Source: Planctomycetota bacterium
Lineage (GTDB): Bacteria; Planctomycetota; UBA1135; GCA-002686595
Reading direction: 5' to 3'
Assembly: GCA_002720975.1 (NCBI GenBank)
Contig: PBIX01000041.1
Coordinates: 1-64,000, forward strand
DNA length: 64,000 bases
The notes under the pieces are model-generated. The model worked only from the letters and a program-made list of their open reading frames with translations, did no database searches and had not been told where the DNA came from. Made by a program: the position numbers and the translations under genes. Of this stretch, positions 35,364 through 43,028 are shown piece by piece; position 1 is the first letter of the stretch, and every line of letters starts with the position of its first letter.

Positions 35364-36137
35364 CTAGTCGCCCAGCAGGCGACGTGCCTGCAGGGCTGGA
35401 TCTTCGCTGTGGGTCAGCGCTCCGAAGACCTGTTCGAGAGTGCCCTCCTCGCCGGCGCGCGCGCGCAGATCTTCCAAGCTCCCCAGCCCCACGAGTTTGC
35501 CCTCGTCCAGAATGGCCATGCGGTCACACACGCGCTCCACCACGTCCAGGAGGTGGGAGGTGTAGAGAACGGAGCGCCCGGCTTCGGCCCAAGCACGCAG
35601 TACTTCCTTGAACACGGCCGCCGTGGGGGCGTCGAGTCCTGAGAGCGGCTCGTCGAGGACAAGGAGTTCCGGGCGCGGCAGGAGGGCGCAGGCAAGGGCC
35701 GCCTTCTGGCGCATGCCTCGGGAGAAGCGGCCTACCGGCTCGTCGATGCGCCCCTCCAGGCCAAGTACGGTCAGGAGCCGCAGAGCCTCGGCTTGTAGCT
35801 GCTCCTCGTCCATCCCGTGCAGGCGCCCGACCAGCTCCAGGTGCTGGCGAGGAGAGAGGTTGGGGTACATGGGGGCACCGTCTGGAACGAATCCCAGCGA
35901 GCGCCGGGCGGCCAGAGGGGATTGGGCCACGTCGGCGCCCTGGACGAGAACCGCACCTGCAGATGGTGCGAGTAGTCCCGCGATCATCCGGACGGTCGTG
36001 GTCTTGCCCGACCCGTTGGGTCCCAGGAGGCCGAAGACCTCTCCCGCCCGGACGTCAAGGGTCAGTTGGTCAACGGCGAGGGTTTCGTCGAAGCGACGTG
36101 AGACGGCTCGCAATTCGACGAGGGGCGCCTGGGTCAC
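35364..36137 (-). CDS. ABC transporter ATP-binding protein
   Basis: A 257-residue ABC ATPase. Walker A GPNGSGKTTT, Q-loop region SLGFVPDGAPMYPNLS, signature FSRGMRQKAALACALL (a variant of LSGGQ common in ABC-2 exporters), Walker B LLVLDEPLSGLD and the H-loop YTSHLLDVVE are all visible. A short C-terminal extension follows. Exporter type by sequence. Likely partners are the small membrane protein next door and the permease at 32489. Confidence 0.92.
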   Translation of the reverse strand: MTQAPLVELRAVSRRFDETLAVDQLTLDVRAGEVFGLLGPNGSGKTTTVRMIAGLLAPSAGAVLVQGADVAQSPLAARRSLGFVPDGAPMYPNLSPRQHLELVGRLHGMDEEQLQAEALRLLTVLGLEGRIDEPVGRFSRGMRQKAALACALLPRPELLVLDEPLSGLDAPTAAVFKEVLRAWAEAGRSVLYTSHLLDVVERVCDRMAILDEGKLVGLGSLEDLRARAGEEGTLEQVFGALTHSEDPALQARRLLGD

Positions 36138-36150
36138 GACGGAAAGGCCC

Positions 36151-36891
36151 TCAGGCGAGTAGGGGTTCTTCGTCGTGCAAGACCACAGTCAACCCGGTCT
36201 TCTCCGTCACGTCTTCAGCGATCTTCTGGCGACGCTTGGGGGTGACGGCCTTGGCGGGCTTGGGCTGGCCGGCTGTGCCCGAGAGGATGTGAACCTCCTG
36301 GGGGGCGATCTCCTGGAGCTTCTTGATCCAGTTGGCGACCTCACCGTCAGCGGCGTTGTTGGCTCCACCGGAGACGAACGAAGCCTCGACAATGATGTGG
36401 TCGAAGCCGGGTAGGCGCTTGGTCAACTCACCCAATTGCGTGGCCTTGGCGCCGGTCATCTTGGCGAAGGTCTTGGCCGTTCCCCATTGGTACCGAAGGA
36501 AAATCCGGTCGTACTTCGTGAGGCTGGCGCGGAGATTCTCGTCTTCCAGATCAGTGACCGAGGTTGCGATGCACAGCTTGGCCCGGGAGAACCACTTGTC
36601 GCGCAGCATGCGCAGGTTCTCGGTGACCTCTCGCAGATCGGGGTGCAGGGCGGGGTCTCCACCAGAACCCGTCACGATGATGTGGTCCAACTTGTCGCCA
36701 GCCTTGGAGGACGCGATCATCTCCCTCGCACAGGTCGTCACAATGACGGAACCGCGGGCCAGGGACGATCCACGCTCCACGACCAGGTGTTCTTGGCTGG
36801 CGGTGAGATCGAGGGCCAGGGTGCGCTTGAAGCGCTTGGTGACGGAGGGGCCGTATAGAAAGGTTGTCTTGGTATTGTCCATGGGACACAT
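36151..36891 (-). CDS. Radical-SAM-like protein lacking the iron-sulfur cysteines
   Basis: A 246-residue protein (start at 36891, or MDNTK at 36882). It follows the layout of COG0731-type radical SAM proteins: LYGPSVTKRFKRTLALDL at 12-29 corresponds to the YGPxPSRRLGxSLGxNL opening, TGSGGDPALHPDL at 74-86 to the GSGEPTLHPD motif, then IIVEASFVSGGANNA and VHILSGTA. The CxxxCxxC cluster motif that should follow residue 29 is absent; only Cys 2, 54 and one near 105 occur. So it is probably a pseudoenzyme or binds something else. The ABC gene lies 13 bases downstream. Confidence 0.6.
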   Translation of the reverse strand: MCPMDNTKTTFLYGPSVTKRFKRTLALDLTASQEHLVVERGSSLARGSVIVTTCAREMIASSKAGDKLDHIIVTGSGGDPALHPDLREVTENLRMLRDKWFSRAKLCIATSVTDLEDENLRASLTKYDRIFLRYQWGTAKTFAKMTGAKATQLGELTKRLPGFDHIIVEASFVSGGANNAADGEVANWIKKLQEIAPQEVHILSGTAGQPKPAKAVTPKRRQKIAEDVTEKTGLTVVLHDEEPLLA

Positions 36892-37337
36892 GGGGGGCCT
36901 GCTCGAGGGGAGTGCCGGGAGTCAGGGGCCGGCAGCGACTGGTTTCAGGGTGCCCGCTCAGCGACGGGACCCAGGGTGGGTGGTAGCACCCTAGTTGGGC
37001 GGGCGAAGATACGGAGCAGACCCTCCCGTTGCTAGACCTGGGGGGGGGAGACATGGGGAGTCCTGCTGCTATTGAGGGCCCCGCTGGCGACAACACACCA
37101 GCAGCCTGGCCATGAGAACCCCAATTAACACCCGCTTAGGGCCCATATGGACCCACTCATTGGCGCTTTTGGAGCCTTGCTTTCTAGGGTAGGAGTCCTG
37201 TTTGGAGTCGGATTTCTGGCTTCCCCCAGTGCTCGGATCGCCACTCGCCGGAGCGGCTGGAGAGCCCTCTCAAGGCTTCCTCCGTGGTCCTATTCCGGGC
37301 CTCCGATTGGGCCCCGATCCCAAGGGTCCTGGTTCGC

Positions 37338-37367
37338 TTGACACCCCCGGACAGGCCCTCCTAGACT
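37338..37367 (+). promoter_or_regulatory. Sigma70-like promoter for nuo operon
   Basis: A perfect -35 TTGACA (37338-37343), an 18-base spacer, and a -10 like TAGACT (37362-37367, four of six matches to TATAAT). It sits about 126 bases before the nuoA start, giving a long leader. Confidence 0.45.
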
Positions 37368-37417
37368 CTCCGCCAAGATCCCTGCTCGAGGCCCCCATTT
37401 GGAGCCTGACAGGCTGC

Positions 37418-37431
37418 TGGAACGGGTTCCA
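37418..37431. promoter_or_regulatory. Dyad in the nuo leader, possible operator
   Basis: Two 6-base arms, TGGAAC and GTTCCA, flank GG. It lies downstream of the putative promoter and upstream of nuoA, a location expected of a repressor site or a leader hairpin. No regulator can be assigned. Confidence 0.3.
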
Positions 37432-37493
37432 CGCCCCCCCCTCAACTTCCCATTTCACGACCGCTTTCCCCATAGGGGAAGCCCCCCCCACCA

Positions 37494-38009
37494 GTGCAAT
37501 TCGACTACCTCAACGTGCTGGTGTTCGCGGCCGTGGGCTTCGCGTTTGTATTCGTGAACGTGTTCATCGGATCCTTGCTCCGGCCCAAGCGCAAGACCGA
37601 GGTCGGCTTGGAGGTCTATGAGTGTGGTGAAGAGACGATCGGCGATTCCTGGATCAACTTCGACATCCGCTACTACACGGTGGCCCTGATCTATGTGATC
37701 TTCGCCGTGGAAATCACCTTCCTGTTTCCGTGGGCCATGGTCCTGACGGAAGCTCTGGACACTCCCGACATCGGGATGTGGGCCGTGGCCAAGGGCGTGC
37801 TCTTCATTGTCATCCTGTTCTTTGGCCTGATTGCAGTCTGGTCCAAGGGAGACCTGGACTGGGTTCTCTCCTACGACGGGCCGGAGTACGTCCCGACAGC
37901 CGAGCGTCACCGCGACCCGGTACCCTCGCTGGACGAGCTCTCTCCTCCCGAGGAGGACGAGGATGAATCCCACGAAACCGAAACGGCTGCAGAGGCGGCC
38001 AGCGCCTAG
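37494..38009 (+). CDS. nuoA: NADH-quinone oxidoreductase subunit A
   Basis: A 171-residue membrane subunit of complex I with GTG start. Three helices are visible, and the conserved [20 protein letters not shown] loop, followed by [17 protein letters not shown], is diagnostic. The C-terminal 45 or so residues form an acidic tail ([21 protein letters not shown]) not seen in standard NuoA. First gene of nuoABCDHIJKLMN. Confidence 0.95.
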   Translation: MQFDYLNVLVFAAVGFAFVFVNVFIGSLLRPKRKTEVGLEVYECGEETIGDSWINFDIRYYTVALIYVIFAVEITFLFPWAMVLTEALDTPDIGMWAVAKGVLFIVILFFGLIAVWSKGDLDWVLSYDGPEYVPTAERHRDPVPSLDELSPPEEDEDESHETETAAEAASA

Positions 38010-38029
38010 GGCGTGGACGAGAACCGACC

Positions 38030-38545
38030 ATGGGAATCCTCGAAGAAGCATTTGAAGAGAACGTCCTGACGACGAGGGTGGATTGGCTCCTCAACTGGGC
38101 CAAGCTGAACAGCATCTGGCCCATGACCTTCGGTCTTGCCTGCTGCGCCATTGAAATGATGGCTGTAGGCGCTGCCCACCACGACATCGACCGCTTCGGA
38201 GCAGGGGCCTTCCGCGCCACGCCCCGCCAGGCCGACCTGATGATCGTCGCCGGGACCGTGAACTTCAAAATGGGCGAACGTGTCAAGCGGCTCTACGACC
38301 AGATGCCCTCTCCCAAGTACGTGATCGCAATGGGTGCCTGTGCCACGGGCGGTGGCCCCTATTTCAAGTACGGCTACACAGTCATGAAGGGCGTGGACCG
38401 CATCATCCCCGTGGATGTGTACATCGCCGGTTGCCCCCCGCGGCCGGAGGCGCTGCTTGAGGGACTGATGACTCTGCAGGACAAGCTCCGACGCACCCCG
38501 GTGATCCGCAAGCCCGCGCGGTTGCAGCCCGCGGATCTGGCCTGA
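38030..38545 (+). CDS. nuoB: NADH-quinone oxidoreductase subunit B
   Basis: A 171-residue subunit carrying the N2 [4Fe-4S] cluster next to the quinone site. Cluster cysteines appear in [17 protein letters not shown] and [32 protein letters not shown]-like N-terminus fits. It begins 20 bases after nuoA. Confidence 0.97.
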   Translation: MGILEEAFEENVLTTRVDWLLNWAKLNSIWPMTFGLACCAIEMMAVGAAHHDIDRFGAGAFRATPRQADLMIVAGTVNFKMGERVKRLYDQMPSPKYVIAMGACATGGGPYFKYGYTVMKGVDRIIPVDVYIAGCPPRPEALLEGLMTLQDKLRRTPVIRKPARLQPADLA

Positions 38546-38558
38546 GGCAACAAGAGTC

Positions 38559-39074
38559 ATGGACTTCCAGGCAATCGCGGATCACCTGTCAGTGGCAAAC
38601 GCACCGGGCCTGCTCTCGGTCGAATTACCCCGTTCTCCAGACAAGGAGACCAAGGACAAGGGGCGTTCGGGCCTGCCCTACTTGTGTGTCGACCCGTCGC
38701 GCATCGTGGAGTTCTTGACGTTCTGTCGTGATGACGAGGCGCTTGGCTTTGAAGTGCTCGTGGACCTGACTGCCTCCGATCCCAGCAGCGACGATGAGAA
38801 CCTCTGGGTTCTGATCCAACTCCTGAGCGTGCGCCACCGCCAGCGATTGGCGATCAAGTGCTTGCTGCCCAAGGCGGCTCCCTCCATGCCCTCCTCCACC
38901 AAGGTGTACCGCGCGGCCCAATGGCACGAGCGCGAGTGCATGGAGATGTACGGCGTGACCTTCGAGGACCACCCGGATCCGCGCAACATGCTGCTGCCCG
39001 ACGACTGGGTGGGGTATCCCATGCGCAAGGACTACGAGTTTCCCAAGGAGTACCACGGCATCTCCTGCGAGTAG
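38559..39074 (+). CDS. nuoC: NADH-quinone oxidoreductase subunit C
   Basis: A 171-residue connecting-module subunit. The conserved segment AAQWHERECMEMYGVTFEDHPDPRNMLLPDDW, here in WHERECMEMYG and FEDHPDPRNML, and the end YPMRKDYEFPKEYHGI, is typical. Separate from nuoD, not fused. No cofactor. Confidence 0.93.
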   Translation: MDFQAIADHLSVANAPGLLSVELPRSPDKETKDKGRSGLPYLCVDPSRIVEFLTFCRDDEALGFEVLVDLTASDPSSDDENLWVLIQLLSVRHRQRLAIKCLLPKAAPSMPSSTKVYRAAQWHERECMEMYGVTFEDHPDPRNMLLPDDWVGYPMRKDYEFPKEYHGISCE

Positions 39075-39084
39075 CCCTGCCGCC

Positions 39085-40305
39085 ATGACCAGCCCGACCC
39101 AAGACCAGCACAAGCCGTCCATCCGGCCTGCCGATGAATCGCGCACTCTGTCGAGCGGCGAGCGCGAGTTCTTCATGGACGTGGCCACCTCCGACCTCGA
39201 GGTGAACATGGGTCCGCAGCACCCCGCTACGCACGGCGTGATGCGCGTACTGCTGCGTACCGATGGTGAACTGGTGACCGGCGCTCAACCCCACCTGGGC
39301 TACCTGCATCGGTGCGCGGAGAAGATCGGCGAGAACGTGGAGTGGCTGCAGTATCTGCCCTACACAGATCGGTACGACTATCTGTCGGCGATGAACAACA
39401 ACCTGAGCTACAGCCTGGCCGTCGAGGCCCTGATGCCCGAGTTGGAGATACCCCGCCGGGGCACGATGATCCGGATGATCTGTGCCGAGCTGAACCGCAT
39501 CGCCTCGCACCTGGTTGCCTTCGGCACCTATGGTCTGGACATCGGGGCCTTCACGCCCTTCTTCTACGCCTTCCGCGAGCGCGAGTGGATCCAGGCCCTG
39601 TTCGAGAAGATCTGTGGTGCGCGGTTGACCTACTCCTACATTCGGATCGGTGGTGTATTCAACGACACGCCCCCCGGCTGGCTTCAGGAAGTGGCCGATT
39701 TCTGCGACGTCTTCGAGGAGAAGTGGCAGGAGTACTACGACCTACTGATCGAGAACCACATCTTCGTCCAGCGCACGGCCAACGTGGGCGTCATCTCCGA
39801 GGAGATGGCCTACGACTTCGGCTTGACCGGACCCATGCTGCGGGGCAGTGGCGTGGACTTCGATCTTCGCCGGGACATGCCCTACATGGAGTACGGCCAA
39901 GCCCATGATGACGGAGCCTACGGTGTGCCCCTCGGCACCGGCGAGAAGGGAACCGTGGGAGACTGCTGGGATCGTACGCAGGTACGGATGGTCGAGATGA
40001 AAGAGTGTCTCGGCATCGTGCGTTGGTGCCTGGAGCAGATCGAACCCGGCCCGGTGATCGGCGACGTGCCCAAGGTGATCAAGGTGCCCCCGGGGGAAGC
40101 CTACGTGGGCATCGAGAACCCCCGCGGTGAGCTCGGTCACTACCTGCACTCCGATGGAGGCAAGGTCGCCACGCGCTGCCGGGTGCGAGCCCCCTCTTTC
40201 GTCAACCTGGCCGTTCTGGAAGATCTCATGCCGGGCACGCTCCTGGCGGATTCGGTGGCCATTATCGGCTCAACCGACATCGTGATCGGGGAGACGGATC
40301 GCTGA
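39085..40305 (+). CDS. nuoD: NADH-quinone oxidoreductase subunit D
   Basis: A 406-residue quinone-site subunit related to hydrogenase large subunits. MGPQHPATHGVMRVLLRTDGE, GYLHRCAEKIGE, RIASHLVAFG and the end ADSVAIIGSTDIVIGETDR are diagnostic. The first 35 or so residues before SDLEVNMGPQHP are non-conserved, and the start may lie further in. Its stop overlaps the nuoH start as TGATG. Confidence 0.96.
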   Translation: MTSPTQDQHKPSIRPADESRTLSSGEREFFMDVATSDLEVNMGPQHPATHGVMRVLLRTDGELVTGAQPHLGYLHRCAEKIGENVEWLQYLPYTDRYDYLSAMNNNLSYSLAVEALMPELEIPRRGTMIRMICAELNRIASHLVAFGTYGLDIGAFTPFFYAFREREWIQALFEKICGARLTYSYIRIGGVFNDTPPGWLQEVADFCDVFEEKWQEYYDLLIENHIFVQRTANVGVISEEMAYDFGLTGPMLRGSGVDFDLRRDMPYMEYGQAHDDGAYGVPLGTGEKGTVGDCWDRTQVRMVEMKECLGIVRWCLEQIEPGPVIGDVPKVIKVPPGEAYVGIENPRGELGHYLHSDGGKVATRCRVRAPSFVNLAVLEDLMPGTLLADSVAIIGSTDIVIGETDR

Positions 40306-41459
40306 TGCTTGCCTTGATTCAAGACGGGGTCGGCACGCTTGCGCAGACACCCAATGAGGGCACCAACTTCCTCCACGAGCTGCTCCTCTGGCTGTCCTTG
40401 CCAGACTGGATTCCGGGCTGGGCCCTGGTCTTGGGTGCGGTTGGTGCTGGGGTCGGCATCCTGGTGAGTCTTGTGTCCCTCATCGCCCTCTGGTCGGTCT
40501 GGATGGAGCGCAAGGTCTCGGGTCACATGCAGTGCCGAAACGGCCCCATGTATGCCGGCGGCTGGCACGGTTGGGCGCAGACCATCGCGGACGGCATCAA
40601 GCTCTTCCAAAAGGAGGACATGATTCCCGTTGGCGCGGACAGGGTCCTGTTTGTGCTCTCTCCGGCGATCGTCCTGGCCTCCATCTTTGGCGCCTTGGCC
40701 GCGCTGCCCCTGTCCTACGACTGGTACTTCGCGCGCATGGACCTGGGGATCTTCACCATCCTCGCCATCGGCTCCACCACCACCATTGGGGTGATCATGG
40801 CCGGATGGGCATCCAACTCGAAGTGGTCCCTCTACGGGGCGATGCGAGAGGCCGCTCAGGTTGTGGCCTACGAGATTCCCCTTGGAATCGCGCTCATGGT
40901 GCCCCTGATCACGTTGGGCACATTCAGCCTGCTCGACGCCAGCGAGCTGCAGAGTGGATTCTTCGGCATGGGCTGGGCCATCTTCCAGAACCCTCTCTGC
41001 CTGCCGGCCTTCATCATCTTCTGGATCGCCGCCCTGGCCGAGACCAAGCGCGCCCCCTTCGACCTGCCCGAGGCGGAGTCCGAACTTGTGGCCGGTTTCC
41101 TGACGGAGTTCTCTGGTATCCGCTGGTCCTTCTTCTTCATGGAGGAGTACGCGGCCATGTTCCTCATGAGTGTCGTGGGGTCGGTGTTCTTCTTCGGAGG
41201 CTTTGAGAGCCCCGCCACCTATGCCCTGCGCTCCGCCGGCATGGAGGGCACGATCGTGTTCTCCCTCGTGTGCTTCGCGACCCTGGTGCTCAAGGCCTTT
41301 GCCGGAGTGTTCCTGATGATGTGGCTGCGCTGGACCCTCCCGCGCGTGCGCATCGATCAGGTGATGACCATGGGATACAAGTATCTCACTCCGCTGGCCT
41401 TGATCTGTGTCCTGGGCGCAGCGATCTGGGAAGCCATTCTGCACGTCGTGCTCAACTGA
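40305..41459 (+). CDS. nuoH: NADH-quinone oxidoreductase subunit H
   Basis: A 384-residue membrane subunit at the quinone chamber. WSVWMERKVSGHMQCRNGPMYAG, RAPFDLPEAESELVAGFLTEFSGIRW (in RAPFDLPEAESEL) and the C-terminal LPRVRIDQVM, with multiple helices, identify it. It starts inside the nuoD stop and ends by overlapping the nuoI start. Confidence 0.96.
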   Translation: MLALIQDGVGTLAQTPNEGTNFLHELLLWLSLPDWIPGWALVLGAVGAGVGILVSLVSLIALWSVWMERKVSGHMQCRNGPMYAGGWHGWAQTIADGIKLFQKEDMIPVGADRVLFVLSPAIVLASIFGALAALPLSYDWYFARMDLGIFTILAIGSTTTIGVIMAGWASNSKWSLYGAMREAAQVVAYEIPLGIALMVPLITLGTFSLLDASELQSGFFGMGWAIFQNPLCLPAFIIFWIAALAETKRAPFDLPEAESELVAGFLTEFSGIRWSFFFMEEYAAMFLMSVVGSVFFFGGFESPATYALRSAGMEGTIVFSLVCFATLVLKAFAGVFLMMWLRWTLPRVRIDQVMTMGYKYLTPLALICVLGAAIWEAILHVVLN

Positions 41460-42079
41460 TGGATTCAAGAAGCCCAACAATGGTGAGCACCAAGCAATAC
41501 ATCGGAAACGTCTGGAATGCCCTGCACTCCACGCTTGTGGGCATGCGGATCACGGGCAAGTACTTCCTGCAGAAACCGATCACTGTCCAGTATCCCGATC
41601 AGCGGCTGCCGATCCCGGATCGCTATCGGGGCATTCACTATCTCGAACAGGAGAAGTGCATCAACTGCCTGGCCTGTGCCCGGGCCTGTCCCATCGATTG
41701 CATCGAGATGGACGCGATCCGGCACGGCAAGGAGCTGGAGTGGGTGTCGTTCACCCTCGACTACCAGAAGTGCATGTTCTGCGAGCTGTGCGTGTATCCG
41801 TGCCCCAAGGATTGCATCCACATGGGCACCGAATTTGCCCTGGCGACCGAAGACCGTAGCGAGCTCAACCATGATCTGCTGTCCTTCAAGGGCATGGCTC
41901 CGGACGCGCGCGTTCGCATGAAGGAGGCTGCGGTCAAGAAGGCGGCCAAGGCTGCTGCCAAGGAGGCGGCGGCCGCACAGAAGGCACAGGAAGAAGCCGC
42001 TGGCGGCGATGGCACCGCCGAAGCTGCTCCAGAGATTACTCCAGAGACTGACGATGAACCCGGCGGAGGCGAAGCGTGA
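41459..42079 (+). CDS. nuoI: NADH-quinone oxidoreductase subunit I
   Basis: A 206-residue ferredoxin-like subunit. Two CxxCxxCxxxCP motifs, CINCLACARACP and CMFCELCVYPCP, hold clusters N6a and N6b. The start is ATG 41459 (overlapping the nuoH stop) or ATG 41480. After the conserved domain comes an unusual Ala/Lys then Glu-rich tail (AAVKKAAKAAAKEAAAAQKA). It overlaps nuoJ by GTGA. Confidence 0.95.
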   Translation: MDSRSPTMVSTKQYIGNVWNALHSTLVGMRITGKYFLQKPITVQYPDQRLPIPDRYRGIHYLEQEKCINCLACARACPIDCIEMDAIRHGKELEWVSFTLDYQKCMFCELCVYPCPKDCIHMGTEFALATEDRSELNHDLLSFKGMAPDARVRMKEAAVKKAAKAAAKEAAAAQKAQEEAAGGDGTAEAAPEITPETDDEPGGGEA

Positions 42080-42693
42080 ACTCCAACCACCTGTTCTATG
42101 CGGCACTGGGTCTGGCGGGAGCCTGTGCGATGGGGGCCGGAATGGTCACCGCTGGCGGTCCAGGCCTCGCATTCGGTTTCTGCGCCTATCTGACACTGGG
42201 CGGTGCGGCCATTTGCATCTGGGAGCGATCGATAGTCCGGAGTGCGTTCTCCCTGATGGGCACCTTCGTGGGTGTGGCGGGCCTGTTCGTTCTTCTTGGC
42301 AGCGACTTCCTCGCCATGGCTCAGATCCTGATCTACGTCGGAGGCATTCTGGCGCTGCTCCTCTTTGGTGTGATGCTGACGCCTCCGGACAACAACGAGC
42401 GCAGCTTGGCGCGCGTGGGGGCCACTACGGTCATGATCGGCGCGGGCGTGGCCTTTGTCGTGGCTCAGATATCTGGCGGCGTGGCCGGCTGGGTCATGGC
42501 GGACCAATTGCCCGAGCCCAACTCCCAAGCGCGCGCCATCGGCTTGGCGTTCCTGGACCCCAAGCAGTACGTCGTGGCCTTCGAGTTGGCGGCCTACCTG
42601 CTTACCGTGGCGCTTGTCGCCGCCGTCTACATCGCCCGGCGTCGCCGCGCGGACTTTGAGCCGGAACCCGAGACACCGGGAGGGCAATCCTAA
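42076..42693 (+). CDS. nuoJ: NADH-quinone oxidoreductase subunit J
   Basis: A 205-residue membrane subunit with GTG start overlapping the nuoI stop. Helices and the segment FLAMAQILIYVGGILALLLFGVML, the family hallmark with the pi-bulge region, are visible. Its stop overlaps the nuoK start as TAATG. Confidence 0.94.
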   Translation: MNSNHLFYAALGLAGACAMGAGMVTAGGPGLAFGFCAYLTLGGAAICIWERSIVRSAFSLMGTFVGVAGLFVLLGSDFLAMAQILIYVGGILALLLFGVMLTPPDNNERSLARVGATTVMIGAGVAFVVAQISGGVAGWVMADQLPEPNSQARAIGLAFLDPKQYVVAFELAAYLLTVALVAAVYIARRRRADFEPEPETPGGQS

Positions 42694-42995
42694 TGGCACT
42701 CGGAGCCTACATCGGTGTGTCGGCGGCCCTGTTCGCCCTTGGGTTGATCTGCATCATCAGTCGCCGGAACATCCTCTATGTGCTGTTTGGCGTGGAGATG
42801 ATCCTGAACGCTGCCAGCATCAACTTCGCCGCCTTCAACCGCTTCAACGGCGGTGGCCTTGAGGGGCGGGTCTTCGTGGTGTTCATCATCATCCTGGCCG
42901 CTGCAGAATCCGCGATTGCCCTGGCCATCGTGTTGAACGTCTACCACCTCATGAAAACCGTGAAGCCCAGCGAGGCGGACTTCCTGCGGGAGTAG
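42693..42995 (+). CDS. nuoK: NADH-quinone oxidoreductase subunit K
   Basis: A 100-residue three-helix subunit, the usual length. RRNILYVLFGVEMILNAASINF with the conserved membrane Glu and VFVVFIIILAAAESAIALAIVL with the second Glu are diagnostic of NuoK/MnhC-type proteins that take part in proton transfer. Confidence 0.96.
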   Translation: MALGAYIGVSAALFALGLICIISRRNILYVLFGVEMILNAASINFAAFNRFNGGGLEGRVFVVFIIILAAAESAIALAIVLNVYHLMKTVKPSEADFLRE

Positions 42996-43028
42996 CCGGC
43001 ACTCTCCCCCCACACCTCGCAAGACACG

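Larger units (their letters stand above)
36892..37493. other. Gene-free region upstream of the nuo operon
   Basis: About 600 bases with no supported gene; ORFs here are short and without coding character. It contains a sigma70-like promoter (37338-37367), a dyad (37418-37431), three copies of TTTGGAGYC (37168, 37201, 37398) and C/G homopolymer runs, one of them just before nuoA. I see no tRNA or small RNA with convincing structure. Confidence 0.6.

Noticed and set aside
37202-37621. Plus-strand ORF of 139 codons overlapping nuoA
   Set aside because: Out of frame with nuoA, no recognisable domain; treated as noise in the leader region.
40140-41480. Long minus-strand ORF of 446 codons opposite nuoH
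   Set aside because: Antisense shadow of a strongly conserved gene; composition is charged low-complexity with no domain.
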